A stretch of DNA of 64,000 nt from Brevibacterium casei CIP 102111 (GTDB lineage Bacteria; Actinomycetota; Actinomycetes; Actinomycetales; Brevibacteriaceae), in assembly GCF_900169275.1 (NCBI RefSeq), contig NZ_FXZC01000006.1:1-64000 (forward strand). The letters run 5' to 3'. This document shows, in pieces, positions 9,010 to 17,834 of this stretch (the stretch's first letter is position 1; every line of letters begins with the position of its first letter). The position numbers and the translations under genes were made by a program. Below the pieces are notes generated by a model. The model saw nothing but the letters and a program-made list of their open reading frames with translations, was not told where the DNA came from and searched no databases.

Positions 9010-10719
9010 ATGAGCATTGATCTGGACATCGCCCTCGCCGCCGAGCTCGATCCCATCGTCGACATCGCCGCCGCGCTGAACCTCGATCCGAAGGACATCG
9101 TCCCGTTCGGCTGGACGAAGGCGAAGGTTCCCATCGATGTCCTCGACGCGGCCGCGGAGTCGGCCACGGATGGCAAGCTCATCCTCGTCACCGCGATGAG
9201 CCCGACACCGGCCGGGGAGGGCAAGACGACGACGAGCATCGGCCTCACCGACGGTCTCAACGAACTGGCGAAGACGAATCCGGAGATCGGTCAGGCCGTG
9301 CTCGCCCTGCGCGAACCGAGCATGGGACCGGTCTTCGGGATGAAGGGCGGGGCAGCTGGCGGCGGATACGCCCAGGTCGTGCCGATGGAGGACATCAACC
9401 TCCACTTCACCGGGGACTTCGCCGCGATCGCCGCCGCGAACAACCTCGCCGCGACGATGCTCGACAACCACATCCACCACGGCAACGAACTCGACATCGA
9501 CCCCCGCCGCGTCCACATCCGCCGGGTCGTCGACCTCAACGACCGGACCCTGCGCAACGTCACGATCGGCCTCGGCGGACTCAATGGGGGAGTGCCCCGA
9601 GAGGACCACTTCGACATCGTCGTCGCCAGCGAGGTCATGGCGGTGTTCTGCCTGGCCACCTCGGTGGCGGACCTCAAGGAACGGCTGGGACGGATCGTCC
9701 TCGCCCACACCCGCGACCGCACCCCCGTCACGGTGGCCGACATCGGTGCGGCAGGCGCGATGACCGCGCTGCTGCGTGATGCGCTCGCCCCCAACCTCGT
9801 CCAGAGCCTCGAGCACTCGCCGGCGTTCATCCACGGCGGGCCGTTCGCCAACATCGCCCACGGATGCAACAGCCTGCTCGCGACGAAGGCGGCGCTCACC
9901 CTCGGCGACTGGGTCGTCACGGAAGCCGGCTTCGGTGCCGACCTCGGGGCCGAGAAGTTCCTCGACATCAAGTGTCGGGCCGCCGGGATCTGGCCATCGG
10001 CCGTGGTCGTCGTCGCCACCCTCCGCGCCCTGAAGTACCACGGGGGCGTTGAGGTGAAGGACGTCCAGACCCCGAACACCGAGGCGGTGCTCGAGGGGAT
10101 GAGCAACCTCGTCCACCACTGCACGAACCTACGCGAGATCTACGGCCTCACCCCGGTCGTGTGCTTCAACCGCTTCCCCTCGGACACTGATGAGGAGATG
10201 GCCGCCGCGATCGAGCACCTTGACTCGCTCGGTATCGCCGCCGTCGAATCGATCCACTGGGCCGACGGAGGCAAGGGTGCGCTCCGCCTTGCCGAGGCGG
10301 TCGTCGAGGCTGCCCGGAACGCCGGGGACGGCGACCCGGCGGAGCGGGCCCGGTACAGCTACGAGCTGAACCAGCCGCTCGAGGACAAGATCCGCACGAT
10401 CGCCCAGCGCATCTACGGCGCCTCCGACGTCGAGATCCCTGCGAAGGTGAAGCGCAAGCTGAAGCAGATCACCGAGGAGGGCTACGGGGACGCACCGATC
10501 TGCGTCGCGAAGACCCAGTACTCGCTGAGCACCGATCCCAGCCTGCGCGGTGCCCCGACAGGCCATGTCATCGAGGTCAGGGACGTCCGGCTCTCGGCGG
10601 GGGCGGGATTCGTCGTCGTCATCGCCGGGGACATCATGACGATGCCCGGCCTGCCGAAGGAGCCCTCGGCGCTGAAGATCGACGTCACCGAGGACGGGGA
10701 CATCACCGGGCTGTTCTGA
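9010..10719 (+). CDS. fhs: Formate-tetrahydrofolate ligase
   Basis: This enzyme makes 10-formyltetrahydrofolate from formate, ATP and tetrahydrofolate in one-carbon metabolism. The P-loop [11 protein letters not shown] lies at about residues 66-76, followed by long conserved blocks such as [20 protein letters not shown] and FTGDFAAI. The chosen ATG at 9010 gives 569 residues starting [13 protein letters not shown], which matches the family's N terminus. In-frame ATGs at 8998 and 9001 and a more upstream start at 8914 are possible, but the extra residues look non-coding. No strong ribosome site marks any of these starts. Confidence 0.95.
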   Translation: MSIDLDIALAAELDPIVDIAAALNLDPKDIVPFGWTKAKVPIDVLDAAAESATDGKLILVTAMSPTPAGEGKTTTSIGLTDGLNELAKTNPEIGQAVLALREPSMGPVFGMKGGAAGGGYAQVVPMEDINLHFTGDFAAIAAANNLAATMLDNHIHHGNELDIDPRRVHIRRVVDLNDRTLRNVTIGLGGLNGGVPREDHFDIVVASEVMAVFCLATSVADLKERLGRIVLAHTRDRTPVTVADIGAAGAMTALLRDALAPNLVQSLEHSPAFIHGGPFANIAHGCNSLLATKAALTLGDWVVTEAGFGADLGAEKFLDIKCRAAGIWPSAVVVVATLRALKYHGGVEVKDVQTPNTEAVLEGMSNLVHHCTNLREIYGLTPVVCFNRFPSDTDEEMAAAIEHLDSLGIAAVESIHWADGGKGALRLAEAVVEAARNAGDGDPAERARYSYELNQPLEDKIRTIAQRIYGASDVEIPAKVKRKLKQITEEGYGDAPICVAKTQYSLSTDPSLRGAPTGHVIEVRDVRLSAGAGFVVVIAGDIMTMPGLPKEPSALKIDVTEDGDITGLF

Positions 10720-10789
10720 GCGATCGGCGTCCCCGGCTCACCCGGCTGGTTGGAGTCGGCGCGGTCCGCGCCGCCCTGCGCGCCTGTCG

Positions 10790-11353
10790 TCAGTTCCGGG
10801 GCTTCTGCAGCCACGGGCGCAGCAGCCGGGTGCTCACGGGCAGGAAGATGTAGGTCATCAGCGGGGTGAGGATGCAGATGTTGAGGAGGACCGCGAGCAC
10901 CGGCGGCCAACTCTCGAGGTGCGGCATGAGGAGGAACGTCGAGAGCAGGCTGAGGGGGAAGAAGGGGAGGAAGATGCTCACGGCCTGCTTCCACCTCGGC
11001 GGGACGACGGTCTCCGGGATCGTCACCGCGTTCTCCCCCTGCGGTTCGAACCAGCCCTCGATGCCCGTGCGGTGCTCGACCTTGGTCGTCTCGACGAGTT
11101 CGGCGGCGCTGTCGATCCACCACTGCCGGTCGTCGGATTCGTCCCAGGCCTTGAGCGACTTCGCGTCGGCGAAGCGGTAGAGCACGTGCCATTCGTCGGA
11201 GTCCGGAGAGGTCCGCACCCATCCGGACCCGAGGTAGCCGGTGCGTTCGCGGACGAGTTCCTGTCCTGCCTGGACCCACGCGTTGAAGCGGCGGTGCTGT
11301 CCGGGCAGGACGGTGCGGGTGATCGAGACGGTGATCGGAGACGGCTGAGGCAT
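10790..11353 (-). CDS. Antibiotic-biosynthesis-monooxygenase-like (ABM) domain membrane protein
   Basis: This 187-residue protein has a ferredoxin-like ABM domain in residues 5-100 (pattern TRTVLPGQHRRFNAWVQ, then WHVLYRFADAKSLKAW and WWIDS). Two hydrophobic segments follow near residues 122-142 and 150-172 and would anchor it in the membrane. Fused ABM plus two-helix proteins are widespread in actinobacteria and have no firmly known role. The start at 11353 is the ATG just before the domain; a longer frame to 11473 is Arg/Gly-rich and unlikely to be coding. It lies downstream of the ProC-like gene on the same strand. Confidence 0.68.
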   Translation of the reverse strand: MPQPSPITVSITRTVLPGQHRRFNAWVQAGQELVRERTGYLGSGWVRTSPDSDEWHVLYRFADAKSLKAWDESDDRQWWIDSAAELVETTKVEHRTGIEGWFEPQGENAVTIPETVVPPRWKQAVSIFLPFFPLSLLSTFLLMPHLESWPPVLAVLLNICILTPLMTYIFLPVSTRLLRPWLQKPRN

Positions 11354-11400
11354 GATTGCGATTATAGGGACCCGCCGTATGTGACCTGCGTCGGGGTCGG

Positions 11401-12195
11401 TCAGCCTCTCACCCGCTCGAGCACTGCCGTCAGCGCGCCCGCGAGCCGTGCCCGTGTGGCCTCGTCCATCCACGCGGCCCGCAGCTGGGCGTTGAGTCCG
11501 CCGGGAGTCTCGTGGGCGGCGACGAGCTCGGAGATCGGCGTATCGGTCTCTGCCAGTGTCGTCCCAAGACCGACGAACTGTCCGCGGACGATGGTCTCAG
11601 CATCGGTGCGCGCCCAACCCTGGTCGATGAGCCAGTCGGTGATGACCTCGAGGAAGGCGAAGTGCGCGGACATCGTCGCCGTCGTCGCCGACAGTGTGCT
11701 GAACATCGCCTCGGTCTCGGCGACCACGGTGCCGCCGAGGCGGTCGAAGAGTTCGACGGTCGCCGACTCGGCAGGGAAGACGGCGGTGACCCCGCGGCGT
11801 TCGCGCACGGCCGGCAGCGGGATGACGCGGACGATACGGGGATCGTGGGGCAGGAGCGCGCGGAGCCTGTCGAACGGCACTCCCGCCACCGCACTGACGA
11901 CGGTGCGGTCGGCGGGGATCTCGAGGGCGGTGAGGACGTCGTCGACCTGGTCGGGAAGGACGGAGACGATGATGAGGTCGCTGCGGTCGACGACGTCCTG
12001 GTTGTCGGCGGCGACCTCGACGCGCGGATGACGTTCGGCGAGGTCGGCGGCGCGCTCGCGGCTGCGTGGGGAAAGGACGATGTCGGGCGCGGTCGCCTCG
12101 GTGCCTCGCGCAGTCGGTGCGTCGTCGGCGCACAGTCCGTCGACGATCGCCGAGGCGATCTCTCCGACGCCGATGATTCCGATCGTCGTGGTCAT
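11401..12195 (-). CDS. Pyrroline-5-carboxylate reductase-like oxidoreductase
   Basis: This is an NAD(P)-binding protein of 264 residues with the N-terminal Rossmann motif GIIGVGEIASAIV (residues 6-18). A ProC-like C-terminal helical domain is recognisable by SAVAGVPFDRLRALL and by RVIPLPAVRERRG. It resembles P5C reductase, but the C-terminal signature is divergent, so the substrate may differ from pyrroline-5-carboxylate. Its ATG overlaps the stop of the upstream WYL regulator by 4 bases (ATGA), so the two are translationally coupled. Confidence 0.7.
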   Translation of the reverse strand: MTTTIGIIGVGEIASAIVDGLCADDAPTARGTEATAPDIVLSPRSRERAADLAERHPRVEVAADNQDVVDRSDLIIVSVLPDQVDDVLTALEIPADRTVVSAVAGVPFDRLRALLPHDPRIVRVIPLPAVRERRGVTAVFPAESATVELFDRLGGTVVAETEAMFSTLSATTATMSAHFAFLEVITDWLIDQGWARTDAETIVRGQFVGLGTTLAETDTPISELVAAHETPGGLNAQLRAAWMDEATRARLAGALTAVLERVRG

Positions 12196-13244
12196 GGTGC
12201 CTCCCGGGTGGGTCGAGTCGGATGCGGGTGTCTTCGCATTGTGTCATCGGTGGGGGAGTGCGAGTAGGCGTCTGTGAGTTCGGCGCCGATGCGGGCGAGT
12301 TCGGTGCGGACCTCCGGCGGGTCGAGGACCTCGAGGGTCCGTCCCCAGCCGGCGAGCTGCTCGGCGAGGGCGACGACGAGGTTGCCGCCCACCGTCACGA
12401 AGACGGTGTCCGTGTCCTCAGCGACGACCGTGAGGTACCGACCGAACTGGGCCTCGAGGATCGGCAGCGTCCAGGCCGGACAGCGGATCCGTGCCGTGAC
12501 CGATGAGCGGAGGGATTCGACATCGGCGACGTGGCGGGCCCAGAATCCGGCGAGATCGAAATCGCGCGGGCGACCCGTCCTCGTCGGGTCATCCTCGGGA
12601 CGCGGGGGTCCGACGACGACACCGCCGAGGCGGTCGACCCTGTAGGTCCGAGCTCCGTCTGCGGTGTCCGCGGTGTCCGCAGGGTCGGCGACGAGGTACC
12701 AGACGCCGGCCTTCGCGACGAGTCCGAGCGGCCGCAGGGCCGTGTGGCGGCCGGTGCCCTCGCGTGAGGTGTAGTCGGCCTCGATGAGGCGGTCACCGAT
12801 AAGAGCGGCGCGCAGAGCCTCGAGTCTGTCCCGGAACGCGTCGTCGCTCATCGGCGTCCGACTCCACGGGGTGTGGTCGTAGTGGATCGTCGTGGCGAGG
12901 ACCTCCGCCTCGGCGCGCAGGCTCTCGGGAAGCGCGCGGATGAGCTTGCGCGTGGCGAGCCGGGTGTCGGGGTCGGAGAGCCCGGCCGTGCCGAGCATCC
13001 AGAAGAGCGACCGCGCTTCGGGCCCGCCGAGCCCGGTGAGGTTCGTACGCGCACCCCCGAGCAGCCCCCACCCGCCTCCGCGCCCGGGCCGGACGTGGAC
13101 CGAGACTCCGGCGGCCGACAGCGCTTCGAGGTCGCGTCGGGCGGTGGCGAGGGAGACCTCGAGTTCGGTGGCCTCCTCGGCGGCGGTGACCTGATCCCGG
13201 CTCTGGAGGAAGAGGAGGAGGGCGAGAAGTCTGTCCGCGCGCAT
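12192..13244 (-). CDS. WYL-domain transcriptional regulator (DeoR-type HTH)
   Basis: This is a DNA-binding regulator of 350 residues. The N-terminal winged helix (residues 1-60) contains the recognition region LEVSLATARRDLEALSAAGV. A WYL ligand-sensing domain occupies about residues 140-215 (LVAKAGVWYLVAD), and a C-terminal WCX-type extension follows. Such proteins often repress adjacent genes. It is divergent from the VOC-domain gene at 13351 and overlaps the ProC-like gene downstream, which are its likeliest targets. Its own effector is unknown. Confidence 0.85.
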   Translation of the reverse strand: MRADRLLALLLFLQSRDQVTAAEEATELEVSLATARRDLEALSAAGVSVHVRPGRGGGWGLLGGARTNLTGLGGPEARSLFWMLGTAGLSDPDTRLATRKLIRALPESLRAEAEVLATTIHYDHTPWSRTPMSDDAFRDRLEALRAALIGDRLIEADYTSREGTGRHTALRPLGLVAKAGVWYLVADPADTADTADGARTYRVDRLGGVVVGPPRPEDDPTRTGRPRDFDLAGFWARHVADVESLRSSVTARIRCPAWTLPILEAQFGRYLTVVAEDTDTVFVTVGGNLVVALAEQLAGWGRTLEVLDPPEVRTELARIGAELTDAYSHSPTDDTMRRHPHPTRPTREAP

Positions 13245-13350
13245 GGTCCGAGTATTCCAGGAAAAGTAGTCAGAGGATGAGCACTTTGGGCGGAATCATC
13301 GACGATGACCCCACACCCGCGTCGACACGACGCCGATTAAGGAGAACGAC

Positions 13351-13797
13351 ATGAGCACTCTGACAGGTCTGACGACGATGGTCCTCACCGCTGACGACGT
13401 CGCCGCGGCGGCCGACTGGTACGCCGACGTCCTCGGCATCTCACCGTACTTCCTACAGCCGCCCGAGGGCGAGCCGGCCTACATCGAGTTCCGCATCGGA
13501 CCAGACGAGGACGAACTGGGCATCATGAGCCGGGTCTTCGCGCCGGAGGGCACAGCACCGGGCAGCAGTTCGGTGACGTACTGGCACGTCGACGACGTCG
13601 ATGCGACGCTCGACGACCTCGTCTCACGGGGCGCCTCGGTGCACTCACCGGTGACCCCGCGCGGGGAGGAGTTCGTCACCGCCTCGGTGATCGACCCCTT
13701 CGGCAACGTCCTCGGGCTCATGCGCAGCCCCCCATTGGGCCGGGCGGCACTGAGGGCCCGAGGATTGCGGACCAGGTGCCCTGCCAAGGTGCCCTGA
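13351..13797 (+). CDS. VOC-family (glyoxalase/bleomycin-resistance fold) protein
   Basis: This is a small metal-dependent or binding protein of the vicinal oxygen chelate superfamily, 148 residues. A single VOC unit covers residues 5-125: an early TTMVLTADDVAAAADWYADVL helix start, a central TYWHVDDVDATLDDL segment, and the closing DPFGNVLGLM. The last 20 residues are Arg-rich and may be non-conserved. The ATG has a strong AAGGAGA ribosome site. It diverges from the WYL regulator with about 106 bases between them, a typical regulator-target pair, often described as PhnB-like or glyoxalase-like with no fixed reaction. Confidence 0.75.
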   Translation: MSTLTGLTTMVLTADDVAAAADWYADVLGISPYFLQPPEGEPAYIEFRIGPDEDELGIMSRVFAPEGTAPGSSSVTYWHVDDVDATLDDLVSRGASVHSPVTPRGEEFVTASVIDPFGNVLGLMRSPPLGRAALRARGLRTRCPAKVP

Positions 13798-13825
13798 TGG
13801 CGGGCGGAGAGATGCTCGCGAGCGA

Positions 13826-13844
13826 TTTGGTTAGGCTATCCAAA
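13826..13844. promoter_or_regulatory. DtxR/IdeR-type iron box
   Basis: The 19-bp site TTTGGTTAGGCTATCCAAA agrees at 16 of 19 positions with the DtxR/IdeR consensus TTAGGTTAGSCTAACCTAA and is itself close to an inverted repeat. It lies 21 bases before the GTG of the siderophore-binding lipoprotein gene, where an iron-loaded repressor would block transcription. A related box precedes the siderophore operon at 48451. Confidence 0.8.
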
Positions 13845-13864
13845 CTCATTAGGATCCAGAGGTT

Positions 13865-14803
13865 GTGAAGACGAATCGCGTTCGCCGCCTCCTGACACTG
13901 TCCGCCTCGATGCTCGGCATCGCTCTTCTTGCCTCGGGCTGCACGGCAGCCGCGAGCGGACAGGGTGCCTCCGAATCCGCCGCAGCCTATACCGTCACCG
14001 ATGCGATGGGCGAGGTGGAGTTCGCCGGCGCGCCGCAGCGTGTCGTCGCCCTCGATTCTCCGGCTCTCGACGCCCTCATTGCCCTCGGCGTCACGCCCGT
14101 CGGAGCCTCGGAGGTCCGGGAGGGCACGGGATTCCCCGACTATCTTGCCGCTGACCTCAGTGGAACGGAATCGGTCGGGACGATCATGGAGCCGAACCTC
14201 GAGGCGATCGCGCAGCTCGACCCCGATCTCATCCTCGGCTCGAAGGTCCGCCACGAGGAGGTCTACGATCAGCTCTCCGCCATCGCTCCGACCGTCTTCG
14301 CCGCTGATTCGGGAACGAACTGGACCGAGCAGGCGACGCTGACGGCCGCCGCCGTGGACAGGGCCGAGGAGATGGACACACTTCTCGATGATCTCTCCTC
14401 CCGGGCCTCCGCTGTCGGCGCGGAGGTCGGTGCGAAGGGCACGACTGCTTCGATGGTACGCTTCCGCACCGAGAGCTTCCGCCTCTACGGACCGGAGACG
14501 TTCTCCGGCTCGATCCTCACCGATATGGGCTTCGACCTGGGGGTCCGCGACTGGAACGAGTACTCGATGATGGAGCTCAGTCCCGAGCGCTATGAGCTCA
14601 TCGACGGTGACGTCGTCTTCCACACCGGGGCCGGGGCCGACGCCGAGGCGACGACCCAGTCGACGGTCACCGAACTGTGGGGCGGACAGCCTGCTGTCGC
14701 GGCCGGGAAGGTGTTCCCCGTCGAGGACGACACATGGATGGTCGGCATCGGGGTCATCGGCGGCAACCTCATCGTCGACGACGTGCAGGCCGCGCTCGGC
14801 TGA
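13865..14803 (+). CDS. Iron-siderophore ABC transporter substrate-binding lipoprotein
   Basis: This is a periplasmic-binding-type lipoprotein of 312 residues in the FhuD/FepB class (helical-backbone TroA fold). The lipobox LLASGC ends at about Cys27 after a hydrophobic segment. The family hallmarks VVALDSPALDALIALGV (N-lobe) and EAIAQLDPDLILGSK are clear. The start is a GTG with AGAGG upstream; an iron box covers the promoter, so it is expected to be induced by iron limitation. No permease or ATPase genes adjoin it, so it must work with a transporter encoded elsewhere, possibly taking up the hydroxamate siderophore encoded at 48.5 kb. Confidence 0.88.
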   Translation: MKTNRVRRLLTLSASMLGIALLASGCTAAASGQGASESAAAYTVTDAMGEVEFAGAPQRVVALDSPALDALIALGVTPVGASEVREGTGFPDYLAADLSGTESVGTIMEPNLEAIAQLDPDLILGSKVRHEEVYDQLSAIAPTVFAADSGTNWTEQATLTAAAVDRAEEMDTLLDDLSSRASAVGAEVGAKGTTASMVRFRTESFRLYGPETFSGSILTDMGFDLGVRDWNEYSMMELSPERYELIDGDVVFHTGAGADAEATTQSTVTELWGGQPAVAAGKVFPVEDDTWMVGIGVIGGNLIVDDVQAALG

Positions 14804-14813
14804 CCGACGCGAA

Positions 14814-14871
14814 AGAGCGCCCGCGTCAGCGGCGGATTCCACACGGGAATCACCGTCGGTACGGGCGCTCT
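14814..14871. terminator. Bidirectional terminator candidate
   Basis: The 10-base arms AGAGCGCCCG (14814-14823) and CGGGCGCTCT (14862-14871) are perfectly complementary and flank a 38-base loop. They lie between the converging siderophore-binding lipoprotein and metQ genes. Confidence 0.45.
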
Positions 14872-14914
14872 CTCGGTGCGGGGTGGGCGAAGTGAGGCCC
14901 AGCCGCTCAGCCGA

Positions 14915-15751
14915 TCAGAAGCTCGGGAGCACCGAGCCGTCGGACCACTTCTCCTCGATGAACTTCTTCACCTCGGGGGTGTGGAGCAGGTCGTTGAGTT
15001 TCTTGATGTTCTCATCGTCCTTGTTCTCCGTACGCACGGCGAGGAAGTTGCCGTACGGGTTGTTCTCGGCCGATTCGATGAGGATGCCGTCCTTGGCGGG
15101 GCTGAGGCCGGCCTCGAGCGCATTGTTGCCGTTGATCACGGAGGCGTCGACGTCTTCGAGGGTGCGCGCGAGCTGGGCGGCGTCCGCCTCGACGAACTCG
15201 ATGTTCTTCGGGTTGTCACGCACGTCGGAGAGCTTCGCGCTCACCGCGTCGACGCCGTCGTTCAGCGTGATGAGATCGGCCTCTTCGAGCATCTTCAGCG
15301 CCCGACCCTGGTTGGCGGGGTCGTTGTTGATGCCGATCTTCGCGCCCTCGGGCAGGTCCTTGACGTCCTTGACCTTGTTCGAGAACAGAGCGAAGGGCTC
15401 GAGGTTGATCGGTTCGAAGCCGGTGATCTCGTAGCCCTGGCCGTCGATCTCGGAGTCGAGGTACGGCTTGTGCTGGAAGTAGTTCGCGTCGATGTCGCCG
15501 TCGGAGAGCGCCTTGTTCGGCAGGGTGTAGTCCGTGTACTCCTTGACGTCGATGTCGAGTCCGGCATCGGCGGCGAGGTTCTCGTCGACGAAGCGGAGGA
15601 TGTCGCCCTGTGGCACCGGGGTGGCGCCGACGGTGAGCTTGGTGACGTCGCCGTCCTTCTGCCCGACGGTGTCGGTGCCGCCGCCGACGAGGCCGCAGCC
15701 GGTCAGGGCCAGGGTCGCTGCCGCGGCGACTGCGATGAGCGTGGTCTTCAT
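14915..15751 (-). CDS. metQ: Methionine ABC transporter substrate-binding lipoprotein
   Basis: This is a NlpA/MetQ-family lipoprotein of 278 residues that delivers methionine to MetNI at the membrane. The signal peptide ends in lipobox ALTGC (Cys about 22). Family blocks include LTVGATPVPQGDILRFV, the YTDYTLPNKAL stretch and YFQHKPYLD (about residues 85-100). The ATG at 15751 has a GGAGAG ribosome site; longer open frames upstream overlap metI and are not coding. It is the last gene of metN-metI-metQ. Confidence 0.93.
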   Translation of the reverse strand: MKTTLIAVAAAATLALTGCGLVGGGTDTVGQKDGDVTKLTVGATPVPQGDILRFVDENLAADAGLDIDVKEYTDYTLPNKALSDGDIDANYFQHKPYLDSEIDGQGYEITGFEPINLEPFALFSNKVKDVKDLPEGAKIGINNDPANQGRALKMLEEADLITLNDGVDAVSAKLSDVRDNPKNIEFVEADAAQLARTLEDVDASVINGNNALEAGLSPAKDGILIESAENNPYGNFLAVRTENKDDENIKKLNDLLHTPEVKKFIEEKWSDGSVLPSF

Positions 15752-15833
15752 GACTCTCCTTGATTGTGTCGTTCGTTGGTGAAGGTCTGTCGGGTCCGCG
15801 GTGTGACCACGGGAGGGTGCGGGTCGGGCCGCC

Positions 15834-16508
15834 TCAGCGGTGGTCGACGAGGCGGGAGATCCGGTCGCCGGTGAACTGGATGAGGGCGACGATGAGGACG
15901 AGGACGATGATGCAGGCGAGCATCGTGTCCGACTGGTAGCGCTGGTAGCCGTAGGAGATCGCGAGCGCTCCCAGCCCGCCGCCGCCGACCGCTCCGGCCA
16001 TCGCCGTGTACGACACGAGGGTGACCGCGGTGACTGTAGCCGCTCCGATGAGCCCGGGCAGGGCTTCGGGGACATAGACCTGCCGGATCACCTGGCCGTT
16101 CGAGGCCCCCATCATCAGCGCCGCTTCGACCTTGCCCTCGGAGACCTCCCGCAGGGCGTTCTCGACGAGGCGGGCATAGAAGGGGATCGCCCCGACCGTG
16201 AGCGCGACGACGGTGGCCTGCCACCCCAGCGCCGTGCCGACCATGAACCTGGTGAACGGGATGAGGGCGATGATGAGGATGATGAAGGGAATCGAGCGGG
16301 TGATGTCGACGATGAGGGAGAGCACCCGGTAGAGCACGGGGTGCGAGTTGAGCCCGCCCTTCGACGTCGTGAACAGCCAGATCCCCAGGGGCAGCCCGAG
16401 GAGGACGGCGAGCCCCGTCGACCACAGGGTCATGAGCAGGGTCTCGATCGTCGCCGGCCACATCTGGTCGGTGATCGCGGGGTTGTCGAACCATATGGGA
16501 TCGTTCAC
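15834..16508 (-). CDS. metI: Methionine ABC transporter permease
   Basis: This is the MetI membrane component, 224 residues with five hydrophobic segments. The cytoplasmic EAA-type loop that docks on MetN reads EAALMMGASNGQVIRQV (around residue 130-146). Length and pattern fit the family closely. Its start overlaps the metN stop by 4 bases and metQ follows after 82 bases, so the three are one operon. Confidence 0.93.
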   Translation of the reverse strand: MNDPIWFDNPAITDQMWPATIETLLMTLWSTGLAVLLGLPLGIWLFTTSKGGLNSHPVLYRVLSLIVDITRSIPFIILIIALIPFTRFMVGTALGWQATVVALTVGAIPFYARLVENALREVSEGKVEAALMMGASNGQVIRQVYVPEALPGLIGAATVTAVTLVSYTAMAGAVGGGGLGALAISYGYQRYQSDTMLACIIVLVLIVALIQFTGDRISRLVDHR

Positions 16509-17479
16509 TTGGCTGCCACCTCCTCGGCGTGGATGCCCTCAGAGTCGAAGGCGGCGATGAGCTCCCCCGCCTGGTCGGGACCGGAGACGGAGAAGCGGAT
16601 GCGACCGACCTGACGGTCCTCGACGGTCTCGACGGCACCGGCGAGGATCGCATCGGCGCCGATGTCGACGCTGCCAGCGCACGTGAGCACCCGCGGCAGC
16701 GTCGTGCCCGCCAGAGCCACCTCGACGATCCCGGACTCACCGTCGCCGAGGCTGACGGGAGGGAGGGGGACGAGATCCTTGGCCAGGGACGAACCCGGTT
16801 CGGCGATCACCTCGGCGAGCTTCCCGGTCTTCGCGACCCGACCATCGGCGAGCAGGGTCACGGAGTCGCAGATCTCGCGGACGACGGACATCTCGTGGGT
16901 GATGATGAGGACGGTGATGCCCAGACGGTCGCGCAGGGAGCGGATGAGGCCGAGGATCTGCTCGGTCGTCGAGGCATCGAGGGCCGAGGTCGGCTCGTCG
17001 CAGAGGAGGACCTTCGGTTCGGCGGCGAGAGCACGGGCGATGCCGACGCGCTGACGCTGACCGCCGGAGAGCTGCGCGGGATGGTTGTCGAGGCGGTCAC
17101 CGAGGCCGACGAACTCGAGGAGCTCCCGGGCCTTCGCCTGACGTTCGGCCTTGCCGACACCGGCGATCTGCAGCGGGTGGGCGACATTGTCGAGCGCGGT
17201 GCGCGAATCGAGGAGGTTGACGTGCTGGAAGACCATGCCGATGTTGCGCCTTGCCTGGCGCAGCCCGGCACCCGTCTGCTCGGTGAGATCCGTGCCGTCG
17301 ATCGACACCGTGCCCGAGGTCGGACGCTCGAGGCCGGTGAGGCAGCGGATGAGCGTCGACTTGCCGGCGCCGGAGCGACCGACGATGCCGTGGATCTCTC
17401 CCGCAGGCACGCTGAGGTCGATCTCTTCGAGCGCGACGGTGTTGCCGAACACCTTCCGCAGACCGCGCAGTTCGATCAC
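16505..17479 (-). CDS. metN: Methionine ABC transporter ATP-binding protein
   Basis: This is the ATPase of the D/L-methionine importer, 324 residues. Walker A GRSGAGKST is near residues 34-42, the signature LSGGQRQR near 138-145, Walker B LLCDEPTSALD near 158-168, and the switch His in ITHEMS. The last 80 residues form a NIL domain, the site where methionine causes trans-inhibition in MetN proteins. It is the first gene of the operon. I looked for a SAM riboswitch in the leader and did not find the conserved core. Confidence 0.94.
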   Translation of the reverse strand: MIELRGLRKVFGNTVALEEIDLSVPAGEIHGIVGRSGAGKSTLIRCLTGLERPTSGTVSIDGTDLTEQTGAGLRQARRNIGMVFQHVNLLDSRTALDNVAHPLQIAGVGKAERQAKARELLEFVGLGDRLDNHPAQLSGGQRQRVGIARALAAEPKVLLCDEPTSALDASTTEQILGLIRSLRDRLGITVLIITHEMSVVREICDSVTLLADGRVAKTGKLAEVIAEPGSSLAKDLVPLPPVSLGDGESGIVEVALAGTTLPRVLTCAGSVDIGADAILAGAVETVEDRQVGRIRFSVSGPDQAGELIAAFDSEGIHAEEVAAK

Positions 17480-17834
17480 GGGCCTCTCCTCCTGGGATGT
17501 CTGGGGTGGGTGGCAGGCGGTGGCCTGCTCCCTCGTCGGGGCGCACAGGCACCGGGTGAGGGCACATGTGCGGACGATTCAGCATGCCAAGGTGTGTGAT
17601 GAGGCTGTGGTGCCCATGACACAAAAGGACGCATAGCGAGCCGAACGTGACGAAGACCTCAGCGGCGAGGGGTGTCGAAGGCGGTCGCGCGCCCTGAGTG
17701 AACATCTGGGGTCGTGGTTTCGTCCGCGGAAGTTACCTCTGGGTTCAATCCGATGACATTGTCCGTCCATAGTCTCGATCGTCGTGGCTGTGCGCATGTC
17801 CGCGTCGCAGCCGAACGCGACAGAGAGGCGGAGA
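17480..17834. other. Divergent promoter region between metN and phosphoesterase gene
   Basis: These 355 bases hold the promoters for metN (leftward) and the phosphoesterase (rightward). No gene, riboswitch core or clear operator is recognised. A weak direct-repeat-like GTTACCT / GGTTCAA pair at about 17732-17747 faintly recalls an actinobacterial Pho box but is too degenerate to call. Confidence 0.35.

Noticed and set aside
17480..17700. Possible SAM riboswitch ahead of metNIQ
   Set aside because: The conserved S-box or SAM-IV core elements could not be found on the minus strand.
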